From the NCBI GenBank assembly GCA_011037195.1, contig JAAEAF010001130.1:1-64000 (forward strand): DNA of 64,000 nucleotides. Direction: 5' to 3'. The notes beneath the pieces are model-generated. The model was given only the letters and a program-made list of their open reading frames with translations. It did not search any database and was not told the DNA's origin. This DNA comes from Triatoma infestans (lineage: Eukaryota > Arthropoda > Insecta > Hemiptera > Reduviidae). Within the stretch, counting starts at the first letter, position 1, and each line of letters opens with the position of its first letter. The position numbers and the translations under genes are program-made. Shown in pieces: positions 33,603-45,762 of the stretch.

Positions 33603-34570
33603 CAGAACAATAAGTAATTGTTCATGCGGTTCATCTAAAAAAAAATAATAAACGAAACATGTAATATTTACACATTTTACTTAATTGGAAAAACCATGAA
33701 AAGTTAAATTGAACAGAAATGATTTTCACTTTCCTTCATTGTGTTTTATTATTAGGTTCAATTTTTCCTTATAAAAAGTTTTCTTTTCGTGTACATGTTC
33801 AAAAAATATTTGTGCAAGAAATAACATTTAGAAAAATAAAGACTAATTATTTTGTTTTCTATTTTATTCTTTACCGTAATTTTACTATCATAAAACTTCT
33901 TTTTATTAAAAAAATTTGGTTAAAATAAAGATAAATTAATTAGACAACAATCAGTGAATGCAATCTGGTCATTCATATTGTAAAACTATTCCAAGTTCAT
34001 GTTATTTTTGGGAATAACTAAATTGATTCTTATAATAGTATATTTATTGAGGATGTTCTTCATTCATAATTTATAGACAGTAATAAAAATATAAATCAAC
34101 ACCACTGAGAACTTATTTATAGAAATCGTTTCCTAGGTTACCTGCAAGAAAACAGCCTATTTTCATAATTAATTATACGCTGTGAAAAAAGTAATTATTT
34201 AATTATATTTAAATTTTTAAATTATTACAATTATTGGGCAAAGTAAACAAAAAACACTAAAGTTCACAAGAATTAGAACAAAAAATGGCCACCAGAGATT
34301 ATGCTTTGTACTGAGAATAGTTAGTTCCAAAGTTTACCAACAGGTAGCTTCTATATTGGTCACAGAGTACACAAATTGGCCTCCTGCAGTGCTTGGCCTT
34401 CTTGATAATAAACGCCTTTTTCTGAAGTAATTTTAGTATTTTCTGATTATAAGGACGTTATTTTATATCCGCAATAGGTTATGAAATTAGTTAAATTACA
34501 TAACAAAAAATTAAATTTACTAAAAAAGAATGTATGAAGAAGAATATATTTTTAAAATAGAATAGAAATT
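33603..34570. other. AT-rich DNA, no gene
   Basis: No domain or transposon end recognised; frames here are low-complexity. Confidence 0.5.
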
Positions 34571-35030
34571 TGTTTTGTAGGTTACAACCTTTAACAAAGG
34601 AATTGGCTCTTCTCTCATCAGTTAAATTAAAAATAATGTAATTAAATTAAAATAAAGTAAAAATTAAATTATAAAGTGATTCAAAATTAATATTGTTATT
34701 AAAGAGACACAAATAATACACGTTCCTTTGACGTTAGGAATAATAATTCGTTCTGACGTTAGGAATAAATTAAAATACATGTCGTTTGTTAACAATTCGT
34801 TCAATAAGAAAGATCTGAATATTAACATATTTTCCAAATATTTATAAACATTATACATATTTTGCTGATTGTAATCTTTAACTATTCTTTCAATTTCTTT
34901 ATTTATATGTTTTTGGTGTTCGTCACGACCGCTGTATTGTTGTAAATTGGATGTTGAGGTTCGGTCATACAAAAGAACTCTTTTTAAATGTCTAACGACG
35001 TTTCGGCAAATTTATTGTTTTTTTCAGGGT
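34571..35030 (-). mobile_element. Candidate element with two degenerate hammerhead-like motifs
   Basis: On the minus strand CTGAAAA...GCCGAAACGTCG (35027-34996) is followed about 400 nt later by CTGATGAGAGAAGAGCC...CCTTTGTTAAAGG...GTAAC (about 34620-34578). The first has a changed core base (CTGAAAA for CTGANGA), the second GTAA for GAAA. The order, two ribozyme-like motifs in the same orientation a few hundred nt apart, resembles retrozymes and Penelope-like elements. A 102-aa frame lies between them (34972-34664) with no domain I know. Confidence 0.3.
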
Positions 35031-35350
35031 CTGTACAAAGGTTTATACAAATCAATAAAAAATAGAAACAACATAAAATATGAACTTAAAATAAATATTT
35101 TCAAAATAATTTTTTTTTTAAATAAACTATATAAAAATATACTTTAAAAAAAGTATGATATATATAGCACATTTAAATTTATTTTAATCTATTGTTGTAG
35201 AACAGATCAATATTAAACTAAATCACAACTATTAAAACTTTGACAATATGTGGCATATATAAGAGTAAAGTATGGAAATAACTTAGGAAATGTACTTACA
35301 AAAATTTTCAATTAGAATTCCCGTAGTAATTAATCATTAGTTTATTAGAA
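35031..35350. other. AT-rich spacer
   Basis: Nothing recognised. Confidence 0.5.
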
Positions 35351-35351
35351 A

Positions 35352-36300
35352 GTGAAAAGTGAAATTAATACAAAAATAAAAATTCCAAAACAAAAAATGA
35401 CTCCAAAAACGCCGGGACCGGACCCAATACCAATGTGCAATACTGCCACGAATATAGGCAATGTAGGGCGCTCGGACAACTCAGGCGGCATCAGACGAGC
35501 CTGGATCAGTATGGATGTGGATTTCGGCATTTCGGCTGATGCAACCGAGGAATATACACAGCACAAGTTAGGAGATGATACATCCCTTCAGACATGCGTT
35601 TGCCAATGTAAGTATGTGATCGTGGATGAGGTCAGTATGATTGGGTGCTCCATATTTCATTCTGTGGATGCACGACTAAAACAGATAACCGGCAAGTACG
35701 GGGAGAACTTTGGAGGTACAGTATATTCTGCTGTGATTTTAGACAACTCCCTCCAGTGACTGCGTAACCGGCATACAAGTTTTGCGAAACGCATCAAACA
35801 TCAGTGGTAACAAATTGAGGCACTCGCTCGATTACTTCAACGACTAGTACGGGTTGTACGACAGGTAAACGTAGCGTTCTCAGAGATATTGACTGCGATA
35901 GGTGATGACCGGTCTCTGAGTGTAGAACGTAGGAAAATCATATAGGGAAGATTCAGAACAGATGAATGGTGTTGCGAACATCTGCAAGGAGATGTGCGCC
36001 TCTTTCATCGCAAGCATCCAGTCGAACATCAACTCCCAGGTAATTTCACAGAGTGAGTGTTTCCAGAAAATCGCAGATGACTTGATCATAGGATTAAGAG
36101 TGACGCGGAGCGCACCAAGGCAGTCACACGCTTACACAAGATAAGTCTTGCAGAAAGCGGCAGCTTGCCGCACAAGATTGACTTGGCAAGAGTATCCATA
36201 TGTGATTACTGTAAATGTCTATGTCGAAGATGGAATCTTTGATAAGAATAGGACATTGAGATATTCGACAACAGCAAACTGATCAACCGTCCACTTCAAC
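35352..36300 (+). pseudogene. Pif1-like helicase remnant, N-terminal part (Helitron/Helentron-like)
   Basis: The 135-aa frame (35352-35759) carries YVIVDEVSMIG, the Walker B box of Pif1-family DNA helicases, then DARLKQITGKYGENFGG, which follows it in Helitron helicases. Further broken-frame sequence to about 36.2 kb reads LARLLQRLVRV, then RLFHRKHPVEHQ, like the next helicase segment. Walker A (GKS/T) is not recovered and stops interrupt the frame. The helicase seems to continue after the LINE insertion with motif VI at about 37.83 kb. A decayed rolling-circle transposon is the best explanation; a viral Pif1 gene is the main alternative. Confidence 0.7.
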
Positions 36301-37560
36301 TTTAATAGAAGAAATTATGAAGCCTTTGAAAGAAAGGAAGTATGTGTACCTATTTTCTGTGACCTAAGTAAGGCCTTTGATATGGTGTCACATAAAATAC
36401 TAATGGAGAAATTACTCCATTACGGCATTACAGGCAAAGAATTGAACTTTTTAAATCTGTACCTGACAGGCAGACTACAGTATGTTTCTAAAGGAGAAGA
36501 AGTTTCAAGCCCAAAACAAGTTACACACGGAGTTCCACAAGGATCCATTCTTGGACCGCTCCTGTTCTTAATTTATTATAACGACATGGGTGATATCTTC
36601 TCAGGGAATATTATTTTATTTGCCGATGACACCACACTTATATCGAGAGGCAAGGACTTGAACGAAGTGGAGACAAAATGCACTATAGATCTGCGAAATT
36701 TGAAGGAATGGTTAAACGCAAATGAGCTCATTTTAAATGAAGAAAAAACTATAAAAAAAGTATTTAGTTTAACCATGAAAGATGAGGACATACCAGTGAA
36801 GTTCCTTGGAATAACGCTGGATTCGGGTCTAACATGGAGGCATCATTTGCAGAATCTGTGCGGTAAATTAGCACAAGTAGTATACATGCTCAGAAAGCTG
36901 AGAGATGGAGTATCAGTAGAGGTTTTGAAAACTGCCTATTACGGGTTGTTTTATTCTAAAATGAGCTACGGTATACTGCTATGGGGAGCAGCTTCTGATA
37001 GTAATCTAGTGTTTAAGCTACAAAAAAAGCAATAAGAACCATGTTTAGAAAAAATAATAGAGATAGTTGTAAAGCATTGTTTAAAGAGCATTCTCTTCTA
37101 ACTTTGCCATCTTTGTTTATTATCACTAATTTATTGGCTATAAAAGATAATACTAATAATGTTTTCAGAAATGATTTCCGTCAATATGGCATAAGAAGCA
37201 AAAACAACTTACACATTCCAGCTAAAAGACTGAAAAAATCTGATTTGTTCCAACTATAATGTCTCGGAAAATATATAATAACTTGCCGCATGAAATTCAA
37301 GAAATTGAAGAAAAACAGTTTAGAAAAGTAGTAAGAAGATTTCTGATAGAGAAAACTTTCTACAGTGTTACTGAATATTTAGAATACAAGTGGAAGGTTA
37401 CAGAATTTTGTATAGACTAAGTATCCCTGGTTATATGTAAGTTACATTAATTATAAAGAGCAAATTCTATTTAAAGTAAACTTAGTTTCTTTGTACATCA
37501 CAGCTTGAATTTGTTGACGTGCTTATTGTATTTTTGTAATACGTTAAAGCTTAATAAATA
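36301..37560 (+). pseudogene. 5'-truncated LINE reverse transcriptase inserted in the helicase
   Basis: Reads as the second half of a CR1/Jockey-group reverse transcriptase: VPIFCDLSKAFDMVSHKIL, then VPQGSILGPLLFLIYYNDM, then LFADDTTLIS (catalytic FADD), then VKFLGITLDSGLTW, then AYYGLFYSKMSYGILLWG (frame 36382-37035). It continues in a shifted frame (37041-37259), then degenerates. The 3' end is 'cttaataaataaataaaaa' (to about 37568). The 5' half is missing. It separates two parts of the helicase and so inserted after that element. The closing segment resembles Daphne/Crack-type LINEs, but this is a guess. Confidence 0.85.
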
Positions 37561-37569
37561 AATAAAAAA

Positions 37570-38560
37570 CTACTGTACCTACTGCATCTCCCCGTTACGG
37601 GTGTGAATCGACTTTCCAGATAACATTGGCGGCGTTTAAAAATGAAAAGCAAGCGCTTGTTAATGAGCAAGCAGGAGTGTTAGACGGAGCTTGGATAACC
37701 ATAGCATTATGGACGAGTAATATAAATTTAGCGGAACGATCAATTTCCGGCCATTCCTACCATTCACAAGTCTGAAGATGGTACATTTGATTCGATTGTA
37801 TACGATTACAATAAGAACAACTTGTATGCATGGCCATGAGTCAAGTCACGAGTCTCGAGGCCCTTTATCTGACAAATGAGAAGAATGATTACAGATTCTA
37901 CCATGCCTCTGGGATGGAGTCGCCATCGGTCAAAGAAATAAGAAACGAATATGAACGTCTCGGGAGACATCGACTCCATACTGTAACAAGGCAGCACAGC
38001 CTCCCGGGAGAGTCTCCAAGCTCAACATGCATCATGGTCAATCTAAACGTACAGAGTCTGCAAGCGCATGTGGAAGACCTACAAACAGACTTAGTTAATA
38101 CCAAAGATGGACATTATTGTTCTCACTGAGACTTAGTTACGAGACCCAGACTCTACCAACATGCCAGCCTCTTTTCGCATTGTATCCAAGTGTTGTGAAA
38201 AAACGAGGGACAAGGTGGTGGCGTAGGCAGTGTACATCTCCAGAGTCAACTTAGAATGGTCGTGTATCCCAGTTGAAATCAAACTCTTGGTCACATTTCG
38301 AGGCAGTGTTGCGTGTAAGGTCGCATATTGGAGAAATCACCATAACAAAGATAACTATACCCAGCAATTATCAAATAATTTTGGCAAGCTGCTATATAGA
38401 CCCTGGACTCTCTTGTAATGACATCAAGCTGCTCATCATTAGCCATTTGATGCAATACATGAATATGCAAAGATATTCGAACTAGAATATAACCGTGACA
38501 TACCGCTCATATTGATGGGCTATTTCAACACTAGTGACGAAAATTAACAATTCTCACGTT
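37570..38560 (+). pseudogene. Helicase C-terminal part plus endonuclease (Helentron-like)
   Basis: The frame at 37830 begins MAMSQVTSLEALYLTNEKND, matching Pif1/Helitron motif VI (usually ALSRVTSLEGLYLTN). It continues IRNEYERLGRHRLHTVTRQ and then NVQSLQAHVEDLQTDLV...DIIVLTET (38030-38130), the opening of an APE-like endonuclease. A helicase joined to a LINE-type endonuclease is the hallmark of Helentrons (Helitron2 group). Stops and frameshifts are frequent, and the endonuclease fades out by about 38.5 kb. No Rep domain or element ends were found. Confidence 0.65.
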
Positions 38561-39863
38561 CAGAAATTCTCAGAAATATCTTCAGAAATTCTTTAAAGAA
38601 CTACTGAATGATTTGGACAAACTAACCAGGCTAGAAAAAACTTGCAACAGATTTGACCTTTGCAAGAGGTATTCAAATAATTTCAAAGCCACATGAAATC
38701 TACTTTTCATACATTCAATACAAGTAAGTTGCAAATGAATTAAACGATTCAAAACAAAAATTTTATAGAATTTCAAAATAATTATTATATTCTAATTGAA
38801 GTTTTCACAAAAATAACTGCTGCTTTGTTTCTTGTTTTTAATATATGTATGTCAGCATTGGAAATTATAAAGTTCTTCATAAATATTTCTTCCAAGCAGA
38901 CATTCTCATCAGCTGATTACTTTTAGAGGTTAAGAGGCATCTAGCTAATTGGTATTTTCTTCTATCAAATTTTACAGTTGGAAGTGGTGTAAAGGCAAGT
39001 TACTAAGTTAATATTGAGTACTATTATTGTATTTTGCGGTTATATTTAGAAGTATTACTTTTAAGTAAGACATTCTGTTACTCAAAACTTTTTTCAATTG
39101 TTATGACATTGATAAATCTAGATTTTTGTTTATGACATTTCATTTAAGGCTTGTTGCATCAGTTACTTGTTGCTGTTGTTTAAATACTTATTTAAAACAA
39201 TTGAAACATAGTTAGAACATCTTATTCTCCGTTGAAACATAAAGTACATCGGTAAAGGAATGTTTGCTGGAAACGCCAGCAAGTAAATATGGAGTGTTCT
39301 GATTAAAGAATATTTATAATTTTCAAATACTACTATTCCATTACAGAAAAATAGCTGCATTACTTAAAGTGAATAATCCATTTGTTATTACAACGAATAA
39401 ATACCTATGTCAACAATTGGTATTTCGTTTGCAATAATTATTATTTGACTAAATAAAGTAAATGCTGATAACTTCTGCGTATTGTGTCAATACTTAAACT
39501 ATTAATGTATTACAATAAAATTTCAAGCACCAACTTAAGGTATTTCGTCCAAATTATGTTGTTGATAACAAAACTTGAGTTTCCTTAAGATGACCATAAA
39601 TCTCTTTCCATGATTAACTTTTTTAAGTAAATGTTGATATTATTTCTTTGGCACTTGGTTTTTTTTTAATTCTTATGCTCCGTTTCGAGGAGTTCTTAAT
39701 AGAAGTATCATTTACGACCAAGTTCATATCAAATTTTATTACTAATGTTTTACTGCAATCACCATCAAAATTCTACATTCGATTTATACAAATTTTAAAT
39801 TTATATAATCCTATCAGAATTATTTTGTTTTCTTTTATAGTAAATTATAACTTATTATTACAG
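38561..39863. other. UQCRQ: Upstream region of UQCRQ
   Basis: AT-rich DNA with no open frame of note. The first coding exon of UQCRQ begins with a splice acceptor, so a non-coding first exon and promoter should lie here or further upstream. I could not place either. Confidence 0.4.
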
Positions 39864-42221
39864 GTGAGCAATGAAGGTCACAGCACCATTGCAGGAACTT
39901 CATTTTGGTGAACTTGCTTATGTGAGAGGTCTTATAACTTATAGACTAAGCCCTTTTGAACAAAAAGCATTCCCAGGAATTGCTAAATCCATTGGTCGTA
40001 CAGCGTATAGAATTAGTTGTAGCATTTTCAGAGTTGTACCACGTACGTGTCTTGAATTTATCTTTCTAAAAATGTTTGTTTCGAAGAATATATATTTATA
40101 TATCAGTCAACTGAACTAAATTATTAAATAATAACGCCATATCATGAGACTGAACTGCCCTGTATTGTTCAATTTGGTTTGTACTATAATGAAATTTTAT
40201 AATTAAGAAATATCTCCGCTCACTTTAGTATTGAATTCAGAAGTTTTCTAATAATGATAGTTTTTAAGCGAATTGTTTTTCCACCGATTCCTTCAGTATA
40301 TATAAAAAGGTAGAACTAATTTTTTTAATTGTTTACTATTTTGAATTATTTAATAAAAAAATAATTACCTAATTATTTACTACTTGTGGTTTTACTTATT
40401 ATAAAGCTCAGATCCTATTTCTATTTACAAATATTTTTTGCCGTTTTTTATAACATACATAATTTTGTTCTACAAATTTAATATTTTTATAAAAATAGAT
40501 TTGCATATCTTGCGTGCGTTAATTTTGTTAGGAAGTAAGCAAGCCATTTTTGATATCCAAAGTTGAACACGAACCTGCTTTGGGTGTCTTTAGATACAGT
40601 GATTTTTTTATTTTATTTCTTTACAACTTTGGTTGCAAAGTATTAACTTGGAAAATAGATAGTAATTTTCAACCAAGCTTAAAAAAAATTAAGTATAAAC
40701 TTTTTGGTAACTTAAAATATAACTTTCTAAGAAGTATAATGTTCCATTATTATGGACATTTTTCACAATTCTAATGATTTCTAATCATAAAAAACCCACT
40801 CATGTTTCCTTTCTTGTCGTCTATTCTCGGAAAGATCCTTCCAATCAACCGTCTATTCTCGGTGTCTTCATTCAATATTAGGCCTCTCAAAATTACATCT
40901 AATTATCAATTTGACATTAGATCCTCTCATTCCCCATACAAAACAAACTCATCTCATAATAGACACCACCAGCCTTTTCCTTTGAAATCAAACTTATTGC
41001 CCAGCAGTTTTCGTAGATACGGAGCAGTCTTATCTATGAAAGGTTTGGCCTGATGTTTATTGTCAACGCTCAAGGGAATCTTAATGAAAGATTATTTCAA
41101 GTCTGCAATGATATTGCAATAGAATCCGAAGAGAGGGATCTAAAGCAGAGAGAGAAGCACGAAAATTGACAGTCTCACTGGCTTGTTTAGGCTAGAGTGG
41201 GAGAATCTGTTTAAATACAGCTAGTCTTGCAGTAGTTCATACAGCAGTCACAACGCGTCAACATCCTTTCTCTTTACTCGCTTTACTACCACTTTATATA
41301 TTACGTGTAAAGTCCAGGCAGTTTGTGTTACCTTTCTATTATATAGTGTTCAGCTTTACTTCCAGTTTATTTATCTTTCTAACCCAATTCTCTCCTTCTC
41401 ATACCCATTATAATATTGCATTCTCCTCGATCCTTCCATTTCCCGCCAGCGTACCCCTTCTCTATTTAATATATACAGCTGATATTCCCAATCACTCAAA
41501 TATCTCAATATTCACTTCACCGATGAAATCCTATCATCAAACCTCGACCCTGTTATTGCTATCCGTTTTCTTCAAACTCACCTTCACTCCTTGAAACTTC
41601 ATCAAGTGGAAAATGAACGTTGATGTAGATCGGTGCAGAGTCATAGCATTCACTTTAAATCGTAAAGCCTTTCTATCCTATATATCTAAATGAAACACTC
41701 ATCCCTGATGATCGTGTACCTTATCTTGGAATACCTTGACAAGAATCTTACATGGTATCCTTATACATGACTCAATCGCTGCGACCTCAAAAAATCCTTC
41801 TCGACTCCTCTGTAGTCCACTCGATAATCACCCTAAATTATCTCTTTCTAATAAAATACTTCTGTACATCCCCTTACCGAGACCATTGTGGATTTATAGA
41901 CTAGAATTGTACGAGACCGTAAAACGTTCCAGCCTGAATTGAATTCACAGTTGTATGTATCCAATCACACCTCACACACTGGCTCAACATTCCATTCGTC
42001 CCCCATTCTTGCCACATCTTTCTACAACCATCTAAAATGTGTTCACTGTCAATCTAATTATTTCTTCATTATAATTTACAAGGGCAAAGAAAGCTAATTA
42101 TTAATAGTGATTTATTTTTTTTTCAGCTTTTGCAATAGCCTGGCTAGTGTATACTGAAACGGAGAAAAAATTTATTCGAATGAATCGAAAAAATCCAGAA
42201 GACTATGTCAACGATAAATAA
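39864..42221 (+). CDS. UQCRQ: Cytochrome b-c1 complex subunit 8 (ubiquinone-binding protein QP-C), two coding exons
   Basis: A nuclear gene for a small inner-membrane subunit of respiratory complex III. Exon A (acceptor ttattattacag; ATG at 39871; ends 40042 before the donor gtacgt) encodes 57 residues, including YRLSPFEQKAFPGIAKSIG, the conserved SPFEQ block. Exon B (42127-42221, after tttttttcag) completes a split CCT proline codon and encodes FAIAWLVYTETEKKF...NRKNPEDYVNDK, the membrane span and conserved RKNP-YENDK-type tail. The joined product is 88 aa, close to the usual 80-90. Phase and both splice sites agree. An aataaa lies just past the stop, and another near 42292. A 5' exon is implied. 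The 2.1 kb intron carries an LTR-like scrap and a Jockey reverse transcriptase. Confidence 0.93.
41040..41400 (+). mobile_element. LTR-like remnant, copy 2, in the UQCRQ intron
   Basis: Matches 7.8-8.24 kb in order: 'ggctagagtgggagaatc', 'gtccaggcagtttgtgtt', 'tagtgttcagctttac' and 'cagtttattta'. It lies directly upstream of Jockey-type reverse transcriptase sequence, so the block might instead be LINE 5' sequence. The LTR reading rests only on appearance. Confidence 0.35.
41440..42040 (+). pseudogene. Jockey reverse transcriptase remnant in the UQCRQ intron
   Basis: Broken-frame sequence reads VPLLYLIYTADIPNHSNISI (the LLY-IYTADIP box of Jockey reverse transcriptases), then a KWKMNVD segment, then VPYLGIP, then LSLSNKILLYI, and ends HTLAQHSIR / LNIPFV-like. 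Stops and frameshifts occur every few dozen codons, so it is old and dead. It lies in the sense direction of UQCRQ. Confidence 0.75.
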
Positions 42222-44992
42222 GTATTTACAAATAAAAAAAATCATTCATTTTTGGTTTAGTGTTGTAATGGAACATTATAAACGATTATAAATAAAAATG
42301 TTAAACAATTTGTATATTTGTTATTAATTTTATAGATTCTGTGATTCACAGCTTCACTTAAGTGAAAGCAAAATGGTTTAAAAACAACGTTATCAGAAAA
42401 AAATGTACAGGTGATACAGATAACTTGGTCCAATCACAGTGATAGCTGTTAAAAACTGAAAAGTACGTGTTTTCAAACTGTCTGAGCATGAAGAGATCTA
42501 TACTGATAATCTGTAAGAAGATTATACACGCAACAATCTGGAAAAAAGAGGAAAAATTAAGGTTTATTTATTTAAAATTATAATTTTTTGGGGAGAAACC
42601 CATACAAATGGGTTTGACTCTATATATAAAACATCATGGAAAAATACAGCAATGAACAGGGACGAAAAGGCGTTCGACAATAAGTACACAAGTAGTTTAA
42701 AAAGAAAAGAACAAAAACTTGAAATATTTATTCCTACTAAGAGTTACATTGTAATTAATGTATGATGTATTATATAATAATAACCCATACAATAGAGAAT
42801 AAAGGGAAACTGACAAAGTAAAAACATTAAGTACAAACATAAAACTAATTAAATTAAAAAAAACTGAAAACTAAAAGCAAACTTAGGACAAACACAAAAA
42901 AAAAAACATGAAAATCAACTAAATAAGTAAAAAGTATATAATATTCACTATTCGTTTAAAATAAAAGATCATATTTTCAAACTGTTGCATACATAATAAT
43001 AGATTTGAATAGCAGCAGTTTTGCCGGATAAACAAAAAGTTTAAAGTGGTTTTCAAGGAGAAAATTTGTAAAAAATGATATATAATGTTTATGGGGAGCA
43101 GCATACATTAGGTAAGTAACTAGTAAATGAATAAGATCCAGAAAAAAGCGTTCAAGTTGCACTTTTGCTTTGGATAAATAATATAATAAGAATCTTTTTA
43201 TAGTAAATGTAAAACAATATACACTTGAAAGTCTTATTTGCTTTACTCTAAAGTTTTAATAACAGGAAATGAGACAAGGCAATGTAGGTATAGATTATAT
43301 ATCTACTGGAGTATAGAGGACTCGAGTCTTGGTTTAATAAATATTGTCTATATTTATAAAATGGAATAAATGCATATTTTACATTATTTAAGTTTCTTTT
43401 TTTATTTTCTTTTAATCAGACTTCACTTGTATATGATATCTACTTACAAATTATTATTAGTTTTTATTATTTATTTATTACTCTGTTCGTACCGTTTGGC
43501 TTACAGACGAAGCTGGGTATATAGTACACAAATTAAGACTCAGATACATGAGATTTAATACATAGCAATAATTAGAATATACAAACTGAACCATGGGGAT
43601 CACAAAGATGAACTACACATAAGAAACAAACAATGTAAAATCTGAAAAAGAAGTGCAAGCGAAAACATACCTTAATTATGAGTTTAAAAAAAAATAAAAA
43701 TGAATAAATAAATAAAATAACACAACAAAAGAGAGTACTTTATAAAATCTTACGTGTCGTACTAGAGCAAAAAAAGAAAAACCCTTAGCCGGTCAAACTC
43801 GAAAATAAGTGGATCATTGTTCTATTTTCGTGCGCTTACCGTCATAAGGGATTACCATAAGTAAAGTTCAACCGTGATAATGTTTTGAAAATAATAGTTT
43901 CTTCGTTTTTGGGGATAGTGCACACTAAACCAGAATCATGTCGCTAGATTACATAATATTTGAGAATAATGACGGTAGAGCGCATGTAAAAGCTGTAATT
44001 TAACAAATTAATTTCCCTTATTCTGTTTAATTATTGTCAATTTTTTTCTTAATATAATGTGTATTTTCATGTAAAAAAGATGAAATCTGTTGAAAATGAC
44101 GCATAAAGCGTCGAAAAGTTGGTGTGGAATATGCTATAAAAAAAAAAAACTCAAAAGATAAAAAATTGGTATAATTATTCAACACACCAAAATTGAATGA
44201 AAATAAAAATAAACTATTATTTTTAAGTTTATTTGGTAGTTCGAAAAACACACACACACATACGGGAGAATTCAACCGTCTTATTAAGAGCATCGTCAGC
44301 TTGTAGAAGAAAATAATATGAAATAAATAGTGAAACTAAGAGAATAAACAAAATAACAGTTAAAAATTATTTAATTATGTACTGTAAAATAACTATATAT
44401 TAAGATTATAACCATTCTAACCCCATTTAAGGAGGGTAAGTTGCTTTTGCTATCGCTTGACTTACCTTCAACATCAAATGTTATGTTCCTTCGAGAATGT
44501 ACTATACAAAACACTTCTTTTTTTTTTTTGTATATTTTAGTTATTTTTTAATTATTTTAGTGTACAGGAAATACTGAAGTGTTGCTGAAAATTCACTAAC
44601 ACTTAACATTCCGCTTCAAGAAGTGTGGTATGTAGCAATTCTTAATGGTTTTTGCTTTGATTTAATCAAATAGAAATGCATGAAATTTAATGATTATAGA
44701 GTATAACAGAAAGTAAAGTCATATTAAAAATGCTCTTTGTTTAATGAAATTTCATTATTCAAAAAAAAAAATATTGAAACCGTTATATGACTTTTCATAT
44801 TTTTTACGTCCAATCAATTTGTTAACAAATACTTTGAAACCGTTAATTTATCATTGGCTTTTCCCAAACATTTATTATTTAATTCAGCTGATCCTGTGGA
44901 ATAAAAGATTTTCCTGAAAATGCTAACTGGCTGGAGTACAATTACATGCAAATAGCAATTACATTAAAAAAGAAAATGTAGGTATTAACCAT
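42222..44992. other. AT-rich intergenic DNA downstream of UQCRQ
   Basis: No gene recognised. An imperfect inverted repeat (gtgcgcttaccgtcat at about 43830 and atgacggtagagcgcat at about 43968) suggests a short foldback element. A weak CTGACGA string occurs near 44295 on the minus strand without a paired GAAAC. Confidence 0.45.
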
Positions 44993-45194
44993 TGTTTGTG
45001 TAATTAGCTGGCTCGTTGAAATTAAAAGGGAAAAAGAAATATAATGTGAAGAACAAATGCAAAACAAAATGATTTCTCAGTTTGAAATTTTTGGCACACA
45101 CTGAACTATGCACTAGCCAACCAATGAGAGCAGCACTAGCGCATACTCAGAATGTTATTTTATTGCAACACAAATACAAATTGAAGTATTAACA
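44993..45194 (-). repeat. BEL/Pao 3' LTR
   Basis: Begins TGTTTGTG and ends TTAACA (TG...CA), matching the other LTR. It is longer by about 14 bp because of indels in the middle. Confidence 0.93.
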
Positions 45195-45214
45195 TCCTCC
45201 CCCCCTTTAAAAGG
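45195..45214 (-). other. Polypurine tract
   Basis: AAAGGGGGGGAGGA on the minus strand abuts the 3' LTR, where plus-strand DNA synthesis is primed in LTR elements. Confidence 0.85.
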
Positions 45215-45329
45215 CGGGTGTCTTTCAAAATATATCAACTTAATAAAACAATTATTAACAATATGAATATAAAATAAAACAAAAAATGAATGAAAATAGT
45301 CCTTAGACAGTCTGCAGATAAATTAGCAA

Positions 45330-45623
45330 TTATGTTAACCCATTAGTCCATGTTTTCTTGATTAGTTGGTAGGGGATTAAGTAGTTTACTGTTCTTGTGA
45401 ACTGCTTACCGGAACTTGTCTTAATTGTGGCAACTCGCACTCCATCTGAACCTGGATGTACCTGACTTACTCGAGCTATGACCCAATCCCGAGGTGGAAG
45501 CGAAGAGCTATCTAGCAAAACAATATCTCCTATTGAATATTTTATTAGGGCCTTTTCATTTTGTTGTTTGTTGAAGCTGCAGAAGGAATTCAGACGACCA
45601 TCTTTTCCAAAAGAGTTGTACAA
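45330..45623 (-). pseudogene. BEL/Pao integrase C-terminal domain (DUF5641-like)
   Basis: An open 97-aa segment with YSIGDIVLLDSSSLPPRDWVIARV and HPGSDGVRVATIKTSSG, the typical C-terminal module after the integrase core in BEL/Pao polyproteins. Separated from the core by a frame change. Confidence 0.85.
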
Positions 45624-45762
45624 TCGCCTGCACTATGCTGCACTATGGCATATGTGCCATCGTCTTAATTTATTCATAGGCCTTTTGGTGAAGTCCGGTT
45701 CAGGTGGAAGCAAAAGAGAGTCATTCGTAAGGAAGTGAGAAGGAGTAAGAGGAAGTAGGTCA

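Noticed and set aside
44280..44300. Hammerhead ribozyme at CTGACGA near 44.29 kb
   Set aside because: The expected GAAA box reads differently and stem II does not pair well.
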